Below are positions 34,588 through 47,900 of a DNA stretch of 64,000 nucleotides, one piece after another. Numbering within the stretch: the first letter of the stretch is position 1; every line of letters begins with the position of its first letter. The stretch lies in assembly GCA_030280995.1 (NCBI GenBank), contig JASXTE010000004.1:16078501-16142500 (forward strand), in the 5' to 3' direction. A program made the translations under genes and the position numbers. A model generated the notes under the pieces. The model was not told the DNA's origin, searched no databases, and saw nothing but the letters and a program-made list of their open reading frames with translations. This stretch comes from Hemileia vastatrix. Taxonomy: Eukaryota; Basidiomycota; Pucciniomycetes; Pucciniales; Zaghouaniaceae.

Positions 34588-35903
34588 ACTTTTATTTTAA
34601 TATAAATTAATTATTAACTACTTATTACCTTTTGATATTTAGAGACAATGATATAAGGATTTGTTTGAGAGGCTATAGGGAAATGGGTATATGATAAAAT
34701 AATATACATTTCAAAGTTGATGGGACAATAAAACCTATTTAGAGACAATGATATATAGATTTTTTCATGAACTATAGGGAAAGAGTTAAATGATAAAATA
34801 ATATACATTTCAAAGTTAGTGGTACAAGAAATCCTGGAGAAAGGCTTACCTTATATATGCCCTAAAGTCCATTATCCAGTGAGAAACGTGAGGCATTATT
34901 CACTCACTGAAATGACTACGAGGTGTCTCCTAAATTAAAATAATAATAATAAAAAAGTGTTGAAAGAAAAATAGGAGGTGGAAGGATTTGAAAATCCTAA
35001 TGCTCCAATTAGAAAATAGAAAATATAATAAATGAGCAAGAAAAAAAAGAAAAAAAAGGACATAGGATTTGAAGATCCTAATCCTCCAACAAGAAAATAC
35101 AAAAAAAATAATGTAGCAAGCAAAAAAAAAATAGGAGGCAGAAGGATTTGAAAATCCTACTCCTAGTTCCCCCCTAAAAAAATTGAGAAAATTTTTGAGA
35201 AAGAAACTATGTAGGATTTGAAAATCCTTCCTCCAAATTTTTTTTTGCTTGCTTTGTTTAATTTTTTCTCCTCCTCTTTTTTTTTTGCTTTTTTTTAATT
35301 TTTTTTTTTGTATTTTCTAATTGGAGGATTAGGATTTTCAAATCCTTCCACTTCCTATTTTTTTTAAATTGGAGGATTAGGATCTTCAAATCTTTCCTCC
35401 TTTTTTTCTTTTTTTTCTTTCTCATTTATTATTTCTCCAATTTTCTAATTGGAGTTCCTCCTCCTATTTTTTCTCTATTTTCTAATTGGAGGATTAGGAT
35501 TTTCAAATCCTTCCTCCTCCTATTTTTCTTTCAACATTATTATTAATAATAATTTAGTTTAGGAGACACCTACTAATAATTTCAGTGAGGGAATAATTCC
35601 TCACTTTTCTCACTAGATCATGTATTTCAAGGCATATATAAGGTAAGCCTTTCTCTGGTATTTCTCGTATCACTAACTTTGAAGTGTATATTATTTTATC
35701 ATTTACCTATTTATCTATAGCCCCTCAAACAAATCTATATATAATCATCTCTAAATATGTTTTCTTGTCCCACTAACTTTGAAAGGGATATTATTTTATC
35801 ATATACCTATTTCCCTATAGCCTCTCAAACAAATCCATATATCATTTTCTTTAATTGTCAAAAGGTAATAAGTAGTTAATAATTAATTTATATCTAATAA
35901 AAC
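34588..35903. repeat. Large foldback repeat with repeated units in its arms
   Basis: The left arm (about 34588-35190) and right arm (about 35200-35903) are inverted copies. TTAATTATTAACTACTTATTACC at 34606-34628 reappears inverted at 35863-35890. Each arm contains 95-105-bp direct units with TAGAGACAATGATATA and ATATACATTTCAAAGTTAG (two on the left; two on the right plus a further one at about 35940-36030). The centre (34960-35520) alternates AGGATTTGAAAATCCT palindromes with GGAGGATTAGG words. No gene is present. It resembles a foldback-type element. Confidence 0.75.
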
Positions 35904-36599
35904 ATGCATCCTTCTCTATAAATATTAAAATGTAATAACTTTGAAATGTATAATATATTAACATATAACTATTTCCCTATAGCCCCTCAAGCAGATCCAT
36001 ATATCATTGTCTCTAAATATAAAAAAATTAATTTTTATTGTTTTTTAAAAATTTAATAATATATAATAATCTAGTTATTAAATTTTATATCTGTCTCAAA
36101 ACTTTTAAAAACTATCTATATTTTCATTAAATCAGCCTTCATCTTTTTTAAAATAGCTAAATCTCCCAGGGTTTCACAGTCCTTTTCTTTCAAGACAAGC
36201 CTGCTACCCAGACGGACAGCAGGCTTGCACACACAACCAGAACTTCATCCCAGATGTGTGTGCCTGCATGCTATGTACCTTGCATGATAGTTATATATGG
36301 ATAGATATATATTACAATCTAAGGCTTTTAGTGGAAAGAGTGGTTGTGAAATAGAATTGCTGTTGGGGCTGCTGCATCTAGCAAAGTGCAGCCCTGAGTA
36401 TTCAATGTGGAATTAATCAGGGTCAGTTAGGTTAGCAGCCAAATTTTCTATTTTTTAGGAAGTTAGGGCACCAGTTATGTTATATATATAGATAAGTAAC
36501 TTCATATCATTTGATCTCATATCATTATCAAGTTTCTTTTTCTATATCAAAATTCTTTCCTCAGTAAGATCATTTGTTTTTTCAAATAAACTGTTTGTG
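35904..36599. other. Non-coding, AT-rich
   Basis: Holds a further ATTTCAAAGT-type unit (35940-36030) and a local inverted repeat AGCCTGCT..AGCAGGCTTG at 36204-36233. Nothing coding recognised. Confidence 0.45.
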
Positions 36600-37030
36600 T
36601 TGTCCATGGCTAAGGTGTGTCTTTCAGAAAAATTACTGTGTTTTTTGGCCAATAGAGACTTTGAATCTTCTGAGGTGCTTTCACTTTATTTTTTTCTTTT
36701 GGCAGCCTTTACTCAAATGGGACATGTAGAATAAGAAAAAAAAGGTGAAGGACTATCAGGCTCACTTGTCAGGTCCTCAACTTCATTTGTATGGCTAGAG
36801 GTGAGATCAAATGAGCTGGCAGCAGTGGGTTTGGTGGGATCAATTCTCCAATTTGTTGTGTGTCTCAATTTTTACCATTCAACTAAACATTTAAAAGAAG
36901 TTTTTTTCTGATCATGAAAAACTGAGAGTGCTGTTCTTAACCAGTTGGTTGGTTAAGAGCCACTAGGCAGATTTTTTTCAATAGCATTGTATATTACACT
37001 AAATTTAAGAGTTTCTGTGTTTACTGCTTT
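36600..37030 (-). pseudogene. NAM-associated-domain protein relic (Harbinger partner)
   Basis: The minus strand reads AIEKNLPSGS, TNWLRTALSVFHDQ, FKCLVEW, KLRHTTNWRIDP, TKPTAASSFDLTS, then after a frameshift KAAKRKK and SESTSEDS. This follows the no-apical-meristem-associated C-terminal pattern (NPSGAS.., FKxxxCWxxLRxxxKW.., RPxGxKAAK), typical of proteins that accompany ALP1-type Harbinger transposases in rusts. In-frame stops follow GS and EW. It runs convergent with the transposase pseudogene at 33170-34456 and may come from the same element. Confidence 0.6.
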
Positions 37031-39437
37031 CCATCTAGAGTAGAATGTTATAAAAATTTTAATTAGTTTTTATTCTTATATTTTTTGTAAATACAAACAA
37101 TTCACAAAATTTGAATCTGTTCCCAATCACAATAGTGTAGTTTTCTGAATTGATTAAAGTGCACTGCTATATTTTTTTAAAATGTATCTCCAGCTTGGTA
37201 TGTAAAGCACTCAGGTTGCCTGCTGATGATTATCAATTACAAAGTAAGTTGTTCTTCTTCTTAGGAATACCAATTAAGAAGCCCTTTTTTCTTAGATTCA
37301 GTCTACATAAATAACTTCTTATTTATATATTATAGTTCAGAAGGTATGTTTGAAGTGTTTAATTCAAATATAAGTAGTATTTTAATGAATAGTAGTGGCT
37401 ATTGTTTTGTGAAGTGAGGGTGATAAAAAAGATAAGTAATTAATGAGGTGCATCTGGATTCAGTAGATAATGGTTGAGTCAAAATAAAGTGGCACAAGGT
37501 TTTGGAAATTACAGAAGCTACTTGATAAACTCTTCTCATTTGATTATATGACTACAGAATAAATTAGTTACTAGAGTATAATTGAGCAAAAATTGAGGAA
37601 TAATTTTGTAAAATATGCATACCAAATCACTTTACTGAAATGGCTGAAGATGCTCTTAGAATAATGGATAAAGGCATCTACTGCTGTGCCTGTAAGTTGG
37701 GTTGCTATGCATACTTTATTATTAATTTAGGACATATTCATTCACCATTGCATTATCACCCCTCATTAACAATAAATTTCTGTAAATATTGGGAACAGTT
37801 AAGTATATATACTTACAGATACTTACTTCACCTCATTAAGCCACCCCCTTCCTGACATTTTTTTGATTTTGCATCCCACTCTCTAATTTCTTACTTTCCT
37901 CCTTCCCAGTTCCTCATTTTTTTCAATTTTCATTCCAAGCCACTATACTCACTACTCATAACCAAATTTTATCTATTTTCACTGTTTTACACTACTGGAT
38001 GCACATTCCAAGCCTCAATTAGTAAAATATTCTAAGAGACCACAAGAAAAAGTGCTCTCTAAACATACAGAGGAATTAATATACTCTCAATCTTCTGTAT
38101 CAAGTTATTCATTAAGCACATTGAATGACATGCATGAAAAATTAGCAGTCAAGTTGTACCTAATGACTTCCAAAGTCCAAAGGTTGAATATTAACTTAAT
38201 GCAGTGAATAGTAAAAGATACTTCATATGGTGGTTGAATATGGAAATTCATTATGAAATGACCCAGGTAACATGCAATTATATACTTATTTTTTTACCAA
38301 CACAGAGTTGGATGCCCTAATACATAAAAGAGTATCAAGCATAAATCTTAGTGATATTTTGTGTATAAATATTGTGTATTGTAGATTATTCCTTCACCAA
38401 TTGATATCAGTTGGTTTCTCTTGGTAATATTATATATTATTCTTTTATTTTTAATTTCTCAAAGTCTCACCCAGCAATGGGCATGAAGGAAACACACCAT
38501 GAAAATAGAACTAAGTAAATTTTGGAGTAGCTAATAGTAAGGTTATGGCCACAAAGGCTTGTGTAATGAGAGCGGAACTGAGATAGACAATAAGGTTTTA
38601 GTTATAAGTAATATTGTAAACTACAGGTCACATGATAAGGGAAGGTTAATCTTGAATCTATCAGTGTTGACTAAGTTTGAGGAAACTTCTAAGATAATTG
38701 GGTAGGGTGTTCTTGGTATTATTAAGGTGAAGGGATTATTCATTTATATTAGTTTGTCTTCTGTATTTTACTTATGCAATATATTGACTGATTTAAATCA
38801 GATGGTTTCTCTCAGTATTGTTAATACTCAAATCTAACTTGAGTACAGATTTATGTGACATATGTCAATAAGTTTACTCCTCCTATGTAATAATTGTTGT
38901 ACTCCTGTATAATATGTTCATCTCCATAATTATCATGATCCTTGATAGTACCTTAATAAGCAGTAATCACTACCTGCTCAATAGTTACTCACTGCTACTC
39001 ATAATATAAAACCTACATATTCATTAATATAAAAGATCCATGTAAATAGTAGTAACTCCTTAGCAATTCAACTATTAATATTATTTAAAAGAAATTCATT
39101 AAGTTCATTAAATAATTTCTGAAATTTTTGAATTGCTTTCCAAGTACATCTTAATACTATAAAGTAACTACATCACTTACTACCATTAAGTAAAAAATAC
39201 TACCATTAATTATTGATTAGGAACTATTACCTTTTTTTATTTCATTCTTTAATTTCCAAACAACCTCAAACTCAAAAAAAAATTCACTTCCAGACCCATC
39301 TCACCATATTATAACTGCACAATTGAAAGCCTTAAACCACTTTCAACCAACTGACCTCCACCCTCCCCTATAAGGATGTCATCCAATAAATTAGGAACCA
39401 CCCACATGCTTTCTGAAAAAAATCCTTTTCTCACCAA
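37031..39437. other. Long region without a supported gene
   Basis: AT-rich DNA. An open stretch near 37995-38210 (+; KPQLVKYSKRPQEK, SVSSYSLSTLNDMHEK) and one at 37640-37855 look weakly protein-like but match nothing I recognise. The final 300 bp may be the leader of the gag fragment that follows. Confidence 0.4.
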
Positions 39438-39755
39438 ATGATACAGGAAATTGAAGCTCAGGTTAGAGCAGAATATATTTCAAAAGGGAAAATGAAAACT
39501 CCTTACCCTTACAAGGTTCCTGCCATTGCCCTTGCACCAATACCAAACGTCCAATTATCTGGTTTACCCAGTCAACTCAAAAATTTCTTACTGTATATCC
39601 AGGATCACTTGAAAATTTACACTCAATATTTTACCTCAGTCACAAATCAAATTCTGTGGATTTCAAAAAACTTCACAAGACCATCCATTGCTTTTAACTG
39701 GTGGCTCTCAATAGTTAGACAAACCACAACTGCACAAAAAATATCAACTCTCTAC
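39438..39755 (+). pseudogene. Gypsy-type Gag N-terminal fragment (separate element)
   Basis: The frame reads MIQEIEAQVRAEYISKGK, PNVQLSGLPSQLKNFLLYIQ, ILWISKNFTRPSIAFNWW. The pattern of a short proline-rich lead, SGxPxxLxxFL, then IxWIxxxFxGxxxxWW is usual for Ty3/gypsy Gag. It is cut at the candidate LTR of copy 4 starting at 39756, so this element was apparently hit by copy 4. Its 3' continuation was not found past 57.2 kb. Confidence 0.5.
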
Positions 39756-40018
39756 TGTTAAGACCTAAGAAAGCAGACTAAAACTAGCTCTAACACTAGA
39801 ATAAGAGGGGACTAGCTATTCTGGATACAGCAGTGAGACTAACTAAGACTGAATATGTTGAGACTTCCAACAGTGAGGGAAGACTGACTGACTATGCCAA
39901 TTGGCACTAAGACTAGAGGGTAACTGGATTACTAGATAAGTTGTCTGATGGGGAGCACTCTACAGCACTTGCCCAATATAACCCCCTTATGCAATATCAA
40001 CTAATCCACCTCTTTACA
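39756..40018 (-). repeat. Candidate 3' LTR of copy 4
   Basis: 263 bp on the plus strand from TGTTAAG to CTTTACA, which gives matched TG..CA inverted ends. It lies downstream of the chromodomain and a purine-rich stretch (GAGGTGGGGAAGTGGAG on the minus strand). No second copy was found, so it is inferred. Confidence 0.4.
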
Positions 40019-40069
40019 ATTCATAGGGCACATAGCGCTCCACTTCCCCACCTCTCAACAAAATCATAA

Positions 40070-41038
40070 CATTATCCCCTCTTTTACCCCTTCTTCCCCT
40101 GCGCTCCTTCTCAAACTCCTTCAACCTTTCATTTGCATTTACCGAAATTTCCAATGGTTACCAAGACATATCTCCAACCCCATAACCTTTCCAATGAACC
40201 AATTACTGAAAATTTCCCCTATACACCTTTCTAGAAACAACCTTCTCCACTTCAAACTCCTCTTCATTTCACACCTGGATTAGCACTGGTGGCTCTTCTG
40301 GGCATCCTGGAATTGTATCTTCTTTATGATTTGTGAGAAATGAAATGTTGAGAGCTGAATGTACTTTCCTCATTTAGATTGGTAGTTCCAGTTCATATGC
40401 TGAGTCAGATACCCTGCTTTTGAATTGAATGGCCCCCCTTTCTTGTGATCTAATTAGCACTGGGGTGCAATGTGGAAAGGAAATGTGAGCTTAACCAAAA
40501 CTTGTAACCTACCTGTAGCATGCAATTATGGGTCCTTCCTTGATTGTTGAGATAATTTGAGAGAGTCTTCTAGTTTTTGACATATACTCAATACTCTATT
40601 GATTGGATCTTCCACTTCTGGGACTTGTAACATGAATGGGGTACCAATTGAGAATGTTGGGTGATATCTATAGCTAGCATATAATGGTGACATGATTGTT
40701 GCAGAAGGTGCCCGGTTTTTGTATGATAGTTCAGCTAATGGTAAAAGCTGTACTCAATCATCTTTTTGATATTTAAAAAAGTGGTGCAAGTATTGTTCAA
40801 TTGCCTTATTCAATATTTCAGATTTCCCATCAGTTTGCGGATGTCATGCTGTTGATAAGATGGGCTTAATTTTCAGTTGGTCATACATTGCTTTTAAGAA
40901 TTTAGAGATAAAAGTACTTCCCCTATCTGATACTATACTTTTAGGAAATTTATGTAATTTCCAAACATGCACCACCATTAAGTCTGCAATCTCCTCTGAT
41001 GTAACCTTAGTAGTGATGGGGATGAAGTGTGCCATCCT
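40070..41038 (-). pseudogene. Integrase C-terminal half and chromodomain of copy 4
   Basis: Core part: RMAHFIPITTKVTSEEIADL, PKSIVSDRGSTF, then PSATIMSP-type sequence near 40650. The chromodomain near 40275-40080 reads EEFEVEKVVSRK, LVHWKGYG, MSW, NANERLKEFEKE, with TAA codons after NFQ and after MSW. WKGYG and the terminal EF are textbook chromodomain features. Many stops and frameshifts make it older than copies 1 and 2. Confidence 0.75.
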
Positions 41039-42214
41039 TGTCAGTGTATTCTAGTATTTAAGTATAATTTAATAGTAAATATTAATAGTCCAAATACTTA
41101 TTGATAAATTATTTAAGTGATTAAAACTCTGGTGAAGACTAATAAAATAGTTATGCTCAGTGTTAACTCACAATACTTGGATTGGTGCATTCCAGTGGTG
41201 GAAAATAGGTTAATAAAATAAATTCATAGCTAATATAAAGATAATATCAATTTATAAATTCTTTAAATTATATTTATATATGATAATAACTGTTTTATAA
41301 TGTTTATTTGAGTCTTAGTAAGTAATTTTTGTCTAATAATCCATAAAATCCTCCCTTAATTATACTAAAGTCCACTAGAGTGCACAGACCTTCAATCCAG
41401 ATGATGTGACTTCTCTCTCCAGCAATTACATCAAATTGAGGGCCCATAACCTCCCCATGGAGTCTACCTCAAGCATTTTCAAAACCTAGACCGCCAGTAA
41501 GGACCCTCCATCACAATTAATGATATCATAAACCCATACCATAAATAGAGAAAGCAGATAAAAGTGAATACCATTAAGAAACAGGTAAAATAACTCATCC
41601 AAAGAGTATAGAAGGAAACACAAAGCATATAAAGGAACCAAATCAACTTTTCAAGCCCCCAATAACATTCCCAAGCATCCATATTAACCCAGTAATCATA
41701 TCCCAACCAATAAATCTGTGAAATTTCATCAAAGGAAGCAAATTAAGTTATCCAAACTGGATATATGTGCCTGAAAAAGGTATATATGCTTGTGTAGGAA
41801 TTGTGAGTCCATTAAATATTTCCATATGACCTATAATAAGCAGAAAAATAAAGCTTATAGTCTATTTAGAGGTTACAACCTGCTTATAGACCTATATATA
41901 CATAATATAACTACATATTTTATTGAATATGAGGTTTATGCATACAGATAAGCTTATGTTTGTCTAAAACTACTTAATATAACTTAATATAAGTATATTA
42001 TGACTCCATTATAACCTTAATAAGTACTATAGGGCTATGGATAAGCTATTTAAACTTATATATGTTATTTAATAATGTAATAAATATATATATAAGCATG
42101 ATAACAATATATATAATTATTATAACCATAATTTTTACTTATAAGCATAATATAATTAAGGTTATCTTATTTTAAGCATAAAAAATACTCAGTACTGGGA
42201 ATAACTAGGCTTCA
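41039..42214 (-). repeat. 3' LTR of copy 3
   Basis: About 1176 bp, TGTCAGTGTATTCTAG to AACTAGGCTTCA on the plus strand. The final GACA has mutated. It matches 53225-54400 and 9800-10974 throughout. Confidence 0.85.
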
Positions 42215-42309
42215 ATTCCCTCATGCAAAAAAATAATAAAAAAATGTTAAGACATTTTAATTAATAAGTAAGGAGTGGATAGAAAAATATTTTTTTTAAA
42301 TATTTATAA

Positions 42310-44919
42310 TACAAATACTGAATGTTTAACAGTATTATTTTGTTTTAAATTTTTTCAAGAAATTTTTGAGATCAGATAATTCATTTTAAGGAATCCACTG
42401 GTCATATTCACTTGATTTTTTTAAAACCTTAATAGATACTCAACTCCATTTTCTTTTGTAAGGTGTCTCTTTTTGAGTATATTTTCAATTTATGCTTTTT
42501 CAACTATTTCTTCAGGTTGCTGTTTATGCCTTCCTGATCTTCTTAGAAATGGAGAAGTATCATTAGAATGGTATGGTATTATAAGAGAAATAGGAAATAC
42601 TGGATGTTTTCTATAATATGGTTCATATAATATAACTTCAACAGCATTGTTACCAACCATCTTTTTTACTACAAATGTTCCAATGATTGGATCTTTCAAG
42701 TAAATATTACCATTTAAATTGAAATTTAGTGTAGAAATAAGGATTTCATAACCCTCTTTGAACATTTTCTCTTTATGGGCTTTATCCCATCTTTTCTTCT
42801 CATACTCAAATGCCTTATTTATACATTCTTGAGCATTATTTCTGCATAATTGTTGCATTTGAAGAAAAGATTTTGTACCTGGATGGATATAGAATCAAGG
42901 TAATTTATTAAGAGTTTTAAAAGTTGTATTAGGTTCATAACCCAACCATAACTCAAATGGCTTTTTGACAGTGACAGAATGTACTGTACTATTGTATGCA
43001 AATTCTATACCTGGGATAAGTGTTACCCAATCATGAGTGAACTTGTCATTGTCTTAAAAGTCAAGACCAAAAGAACAATATCTTCTTATCATATCTTCTA
43101 AGGTTTGTATCATTCTTTCTGCTAGCCCAACAGTTTTTGGATGGTGTGCTGTAGAAAGTTTTAAGTGACAACCGGAAACATCCATAAGTGATGTCCAGAA
43201 CTCAAAAGTAAATTTTGGATCTATGTCTGAAACTATTGCTTTTGGGAATCCTGCTACATTTAACATTTGTTTCCACCATAAAAAAGCTAAGTCCTTTTCA
43301 GAAACCTCTTTGTGGGTAGGAATAAGTTTACACATTTTTGTAAATCGATCTACAATTTTTCAGCAGGAGTTATAACTCTTATTCCCTGCTATTGGCAAAC
43401 CTGTTAAAAATTCCCTGTTAAATATTTACATGGAGATTTTGGTTTCTTAATTTGCTGTAACAAACCAGCTTTTTTGCCTGTCAATCTTTTAGATTTTTGA
43501 CAAGAATCCCATGTCTCAACATAATTTTGAACATCATCAGACATTTTAATCTACCAAGCTGTATTTTTTACTCTGGTTAATGTTTATGGAAGTCAAAATG
43601 ACCTGTTAATATATCATCATGATATATACTTAACATTAACTCCTTCATTGAAGGGGGAATTACAATTACATTACTTAAATTTTCTCTGTAATATATAAAA
43701 CCATCCTCAATGGAAAATTTTCCTTTTTCTAATGCTTCTTTATATATTTTTGGTAATGTTTTTATTAAATAACTCATTGAAGCATTAGATGGATCATTTA
43801 ATATTGTAGTAAGTTTACTCAATTCAGGATATGAAACATAACTATCAAGAACTGATTGCATAAATTCATCCTAAATATCTACAATATAAATGCCATAAAT
43901 GTTAATAATCTCTGTTTCAGGAACATAAGCTTGATTATCATCATTATAAGTTAGAGGTACTCTAGATAAAAGATCTAAATTAGAGTGTAAAGTCCCTGCT
44001 CTATGTGCAATAGTCATCCCTCTTCTGTATTCTTGCACAGCCAATTGCCATCTAAAAATATGCCTATTAGGAGTTTTCATTTTTAAGAGTGACTTAAATG
44101 CATTACAGTCAGTTATTAACTCAAATTTTTGGTCTTCAAGGTAGTAATGTAGCTTCTCAAGGGCCCATACTACTTCCAAACATTCAAGTTGAGTAGCACC
44201 ATATTTCAATTCACTACTTCTTAGAGTATGTGAAATATAGAAAATTACTACTTCTAACGTTTTTCCTTCAATAAGTTGTTTTTGATGCAAAGCACCACCC
44301 AAACCAACATAATTTGCATCAGTATACAAGAAAAAAGGTAATTGGAAATCTGGTAATACCAAAATGGGGTCTGTCATTAAAAATTCTTCCAACTTATCAA
44401 AATCCTGTTGTCTTTCATTGTTCCAAATGAAAGCTTCTTATTTCTTTATTAATGTGGTCAATGGTGCAACAATTAATTAGAAGTTCTTTATATATTGTCT
44501 ATTATAGCCACACATATCAAGAAATATTGTAAATTCTTTACATTTTGAGTAATTCCAATATTCTTTATTGCAGCCACCTTATTTTGGTCTACACATATTT
44601 GTAAGCCAGATACAATATGACCAAGCACTTTTAAAGATTCAAACCCAAATTTACATTTTTCAATGCCAGGGTCATTTTTATTTCATCAATCTTCTTAGAT
44701 ACCTTCTTTAAATGAATTAAGTGTTCATAATATGTCTTAGAGAACATTATGATGTCATCAATGTATACCATTAACCATCCTTCAATCATTTCATTATGGA
44801 ATGTTATATCCATTAACTTCTGAAATAATGAAGGAGAATTTTTCGGTCCAAATGGCATCCTGAAATATTTATTAATTCCTGTCTGTATTTTTATCAACAA
44901 AAGGTTCTGTGAAATATTT
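42310..44919 (-). pseudogene. Copy 3 pol, distal part: RT core, RNase H, integrase, chromodomain relic
   Basis: RT: FRMPFGPKNSPSLFQKLM and YIDDIIMFS near 44760. RNase H 44392-43871: LYTDANYVGLGGALHQKQ, YGATQLECLEVVWALEKLHY, LHSNLDLLSRVP. Integrase: GHFDFHKH near 43580, SDIDPKF near 43230 (Arg to Ile), AHHPKTVGLAERM near 43125, WLGYEPNT near 42950. Chromodomain remnant near 42480-42310 (NGVEYLLRF, then frameshifted). It contains several frameshifts and stops, more than in copy 2. Confidence 0.85.
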
Positions 44920-47900
44920 CACCACACAATATTTGGGAATGACTTGCTATCAAGTCCTCAACTTGAAGTCAGATGGAACCCAGCTGGAACTCAGACTGAA
45001 GTGATTCTTACGTTTCAATTGAAATAAGCTTGAGACCTCAAACAAATAAGAATGAATCTTTATTGAAAAAATAGTGAAACTGTCATGATAAATAAATGAA
45101 AACCAGAAAAACTCATTCCAAGAATCTACCCAATTCACTGTTTTTTTATGAATCTTATATGAATAATACTTTATTAATTTAAGTTTATCAATGAAAAGAC
45201 ATAAAATCATATTATTTTCTTCTACAGAATCAAATTTTTTAAATATAGTAATGTTGTTAAAACTCTCAGGTAACATTTATAAAAAATCAGTGACTCTTTG
45301 TATCACATAAAACTATTATTCCAGAATTGAAAAATTGTAATTTTTTATTTAATTCAATATAAACTGAATTCTTATTTTTTGTATTTCTTGAATTTCCAGA
45401 TTACTCAATTATATATCACAATCTATTGAATTATTTAAATAAAAACATGTAATCAACAGAAACCTTAAATTTATTTATAATAGCATACAGTGGAAAACAT
45501 GGAACAGTTAAATTTAAGTATAGTAATTAATTTTGAAGCTTTTTAGCTAAATGAAGCACTTTCACAACTTTGTTACACTAATTACTTGTAATTGAAAAAT
45601 ATTTGATTATATATTAAAAATGGCATATTTCTTTAGGTTTTAGACTTCAATGCATTTTTTGGGAAAAGTAAATGCAAGAAAAGGAAAAAAATTCAAAGAA
45701 ATATTTTTTCTTTTCAAAATTATACCAACTCCTCAGCTACTAAGACAATATATATAATATATCATGAATAAATAAAATATCTATCTAGATTCTATAGTAT
45801 CTTTTTTATTGGTTTCATAAATATTCTTTTGGCATACTTTCAGTTGGTGAAGTGATCTAGAAAACTCAACAAAAATCACCACTCAGTGAAATCTTTTTGT
45901 AAAAAATATAGATAAAATGTGCCTTAAGTTATGAAAATATGCTTAAAGTAAATAAATGGATATATATGGAAATTTTAAGCTGAATAGTATGTAGTAGTTA
46001 ATGTTGATATTTGAGATAAAAATACTGTTTCCCTGGAGATTCACTTCAAAGTTTTAGCTTTGTTCCCATGTAAGAATAGGTGCTCAAGATGAAGTTTTAG
46101 GTGTTTTTTAACATTCAATTACTATATCAAAGAGGTAGAACTGATATTTTTTATCATTCTACCATTTTATTCATTGAATAACCTCTATATAGCATTTTTT
46201 AAGAGGGATACAATCAATAATTTAGTTATGAAATCATAAAACCTTACCATTATATTAATTGATTTTTGCTTAGCATAATTTTACTAACATACTTTAAAAT
46301 ATGTGGCAAATATTTTAGTTTTTTGTATTCAAGTTTGATAAAATAAAATTTCAGAGGCTCATATTCTTGGTTGGTGAGATAAAAAATTCACAAGATAAAT
46401 TTAAAGCTCTAAGTTTGATCATTATTCTCAATTTAGAAACATAGGTTAATGGGTTTTCAATACTTTATTTGAAATACAATAATAAAAAATATGGGTAAAA
46501 ATCAATTATTTTAGACATTAAATGAGTTAATATATTTCCTATTTTAATTAAAAAGAAATACTATATTTATCCTCTTATATATTCCAAGTATCAAAATTCA
46601 TTACATGAATAAAGAAGTTTTTTATTTAAAATAATTTAAACTGATAATATTATGAATTTCCAGTGAATAATTAAGGAGAAAAATAACTTCATAATTTAAA
46701 TTTAATTTAAATTGAAATTTTTGAAAAATATTTTTTCTTTCTATTTTAAATATTTAAATTTTTATGCATTGGGTTTATTTGAACTTAAACATACAAATAT
46801 ATATAAAAGAATGTGTTACCAAGAAGTACCGGAATTATTTCTAATTAAAAGAGATATTTTCTTTCATTAAAATATATTGAATGTAAATAGGAACTCTGGA
46901 GCTTGTTTATATATTTTATAGGACTATATTCATAACTGTAGGATTTTTTTCAGTCTATCACTCAGAAGCAAAATCATAATATAATAATTGAAGATTAAAT
47001 AACATCTATTTAATATTTTTTGAAAAAAGACTTTACAAATTTTTCTATTTATTCTCATGACTCCATATCATATAATAAAAATATTTTTGATAAAAAAATA
47101 TACTTAAATTTAAATTATAATATCTACTTTTAAATTTTAAGAATTCTAAAGGACTTCTCATAGCTTAACTAAGCTCGAACCACAGTCATGCATAGGTTGT
47201 CGTTGAGAGTTAAATCTTTGTTCTATCAAAGATAATATATTTAATTTTATATAATTGTATGTATTTATTTCCAAAAAAGATTTTTGGAAAAAAAGAGAGT
47301 TCATAGAGTTGTTTCTTTTATTGATTAAATAATAATATACATACTAATAAATATTATAAGTGTTATTTATATGAGTGTTTTTTTATTATATGTATTTATT
47401 AATGTATATACAGTAATCAGAAATTAAGATATTAAGATAAAATATTAGTTATATTGATAGATCTTGAGTCAAATTTTCATTTGAAGCTCATGATTCATGA
47501 AAAAGATTTTTTTCACCTCACCAGCAGCACTTACATGTAAATTCAAAACTACATAAGTTAATTTGAGGCCTATGAAAATGGGTAAAGCATTAATCAAGGT
47601 TTTTTGTTTCAAATTATTTTCTAAAATAATTTTTTTTCAATATATATATAATTATAAACTTCTTTACATAAAATTTTTTTAAAGAAGAATTATACTACTA
47701 TTATATGGGTTTTTCTTATATTATATTGCTTCTAGTTCTTTATATTTTAATATATATATAAAATAATCAATACATCTTTATGCAGAATAAGTGAGCATCG
47801 CTGAAAATTCATACAACATAATTCAAAATTTTTTTAAATGATAGCATAAATAAAGAGCTGTTGTATTCTATTTAAAATTCTGATGTATGTGTAAAACAAA

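Noticed and set aside
34935..35123. Hydrophobic minus-strand frame in the foldback centre
   Set aside because: Derived from T-rich repeats of the palindromic core.
37640..37855. Plus-strand 71-codon frame with Cys pairs
   Set aside because: No family recognised, no conserved neighbour and no intron signals; probably chance.
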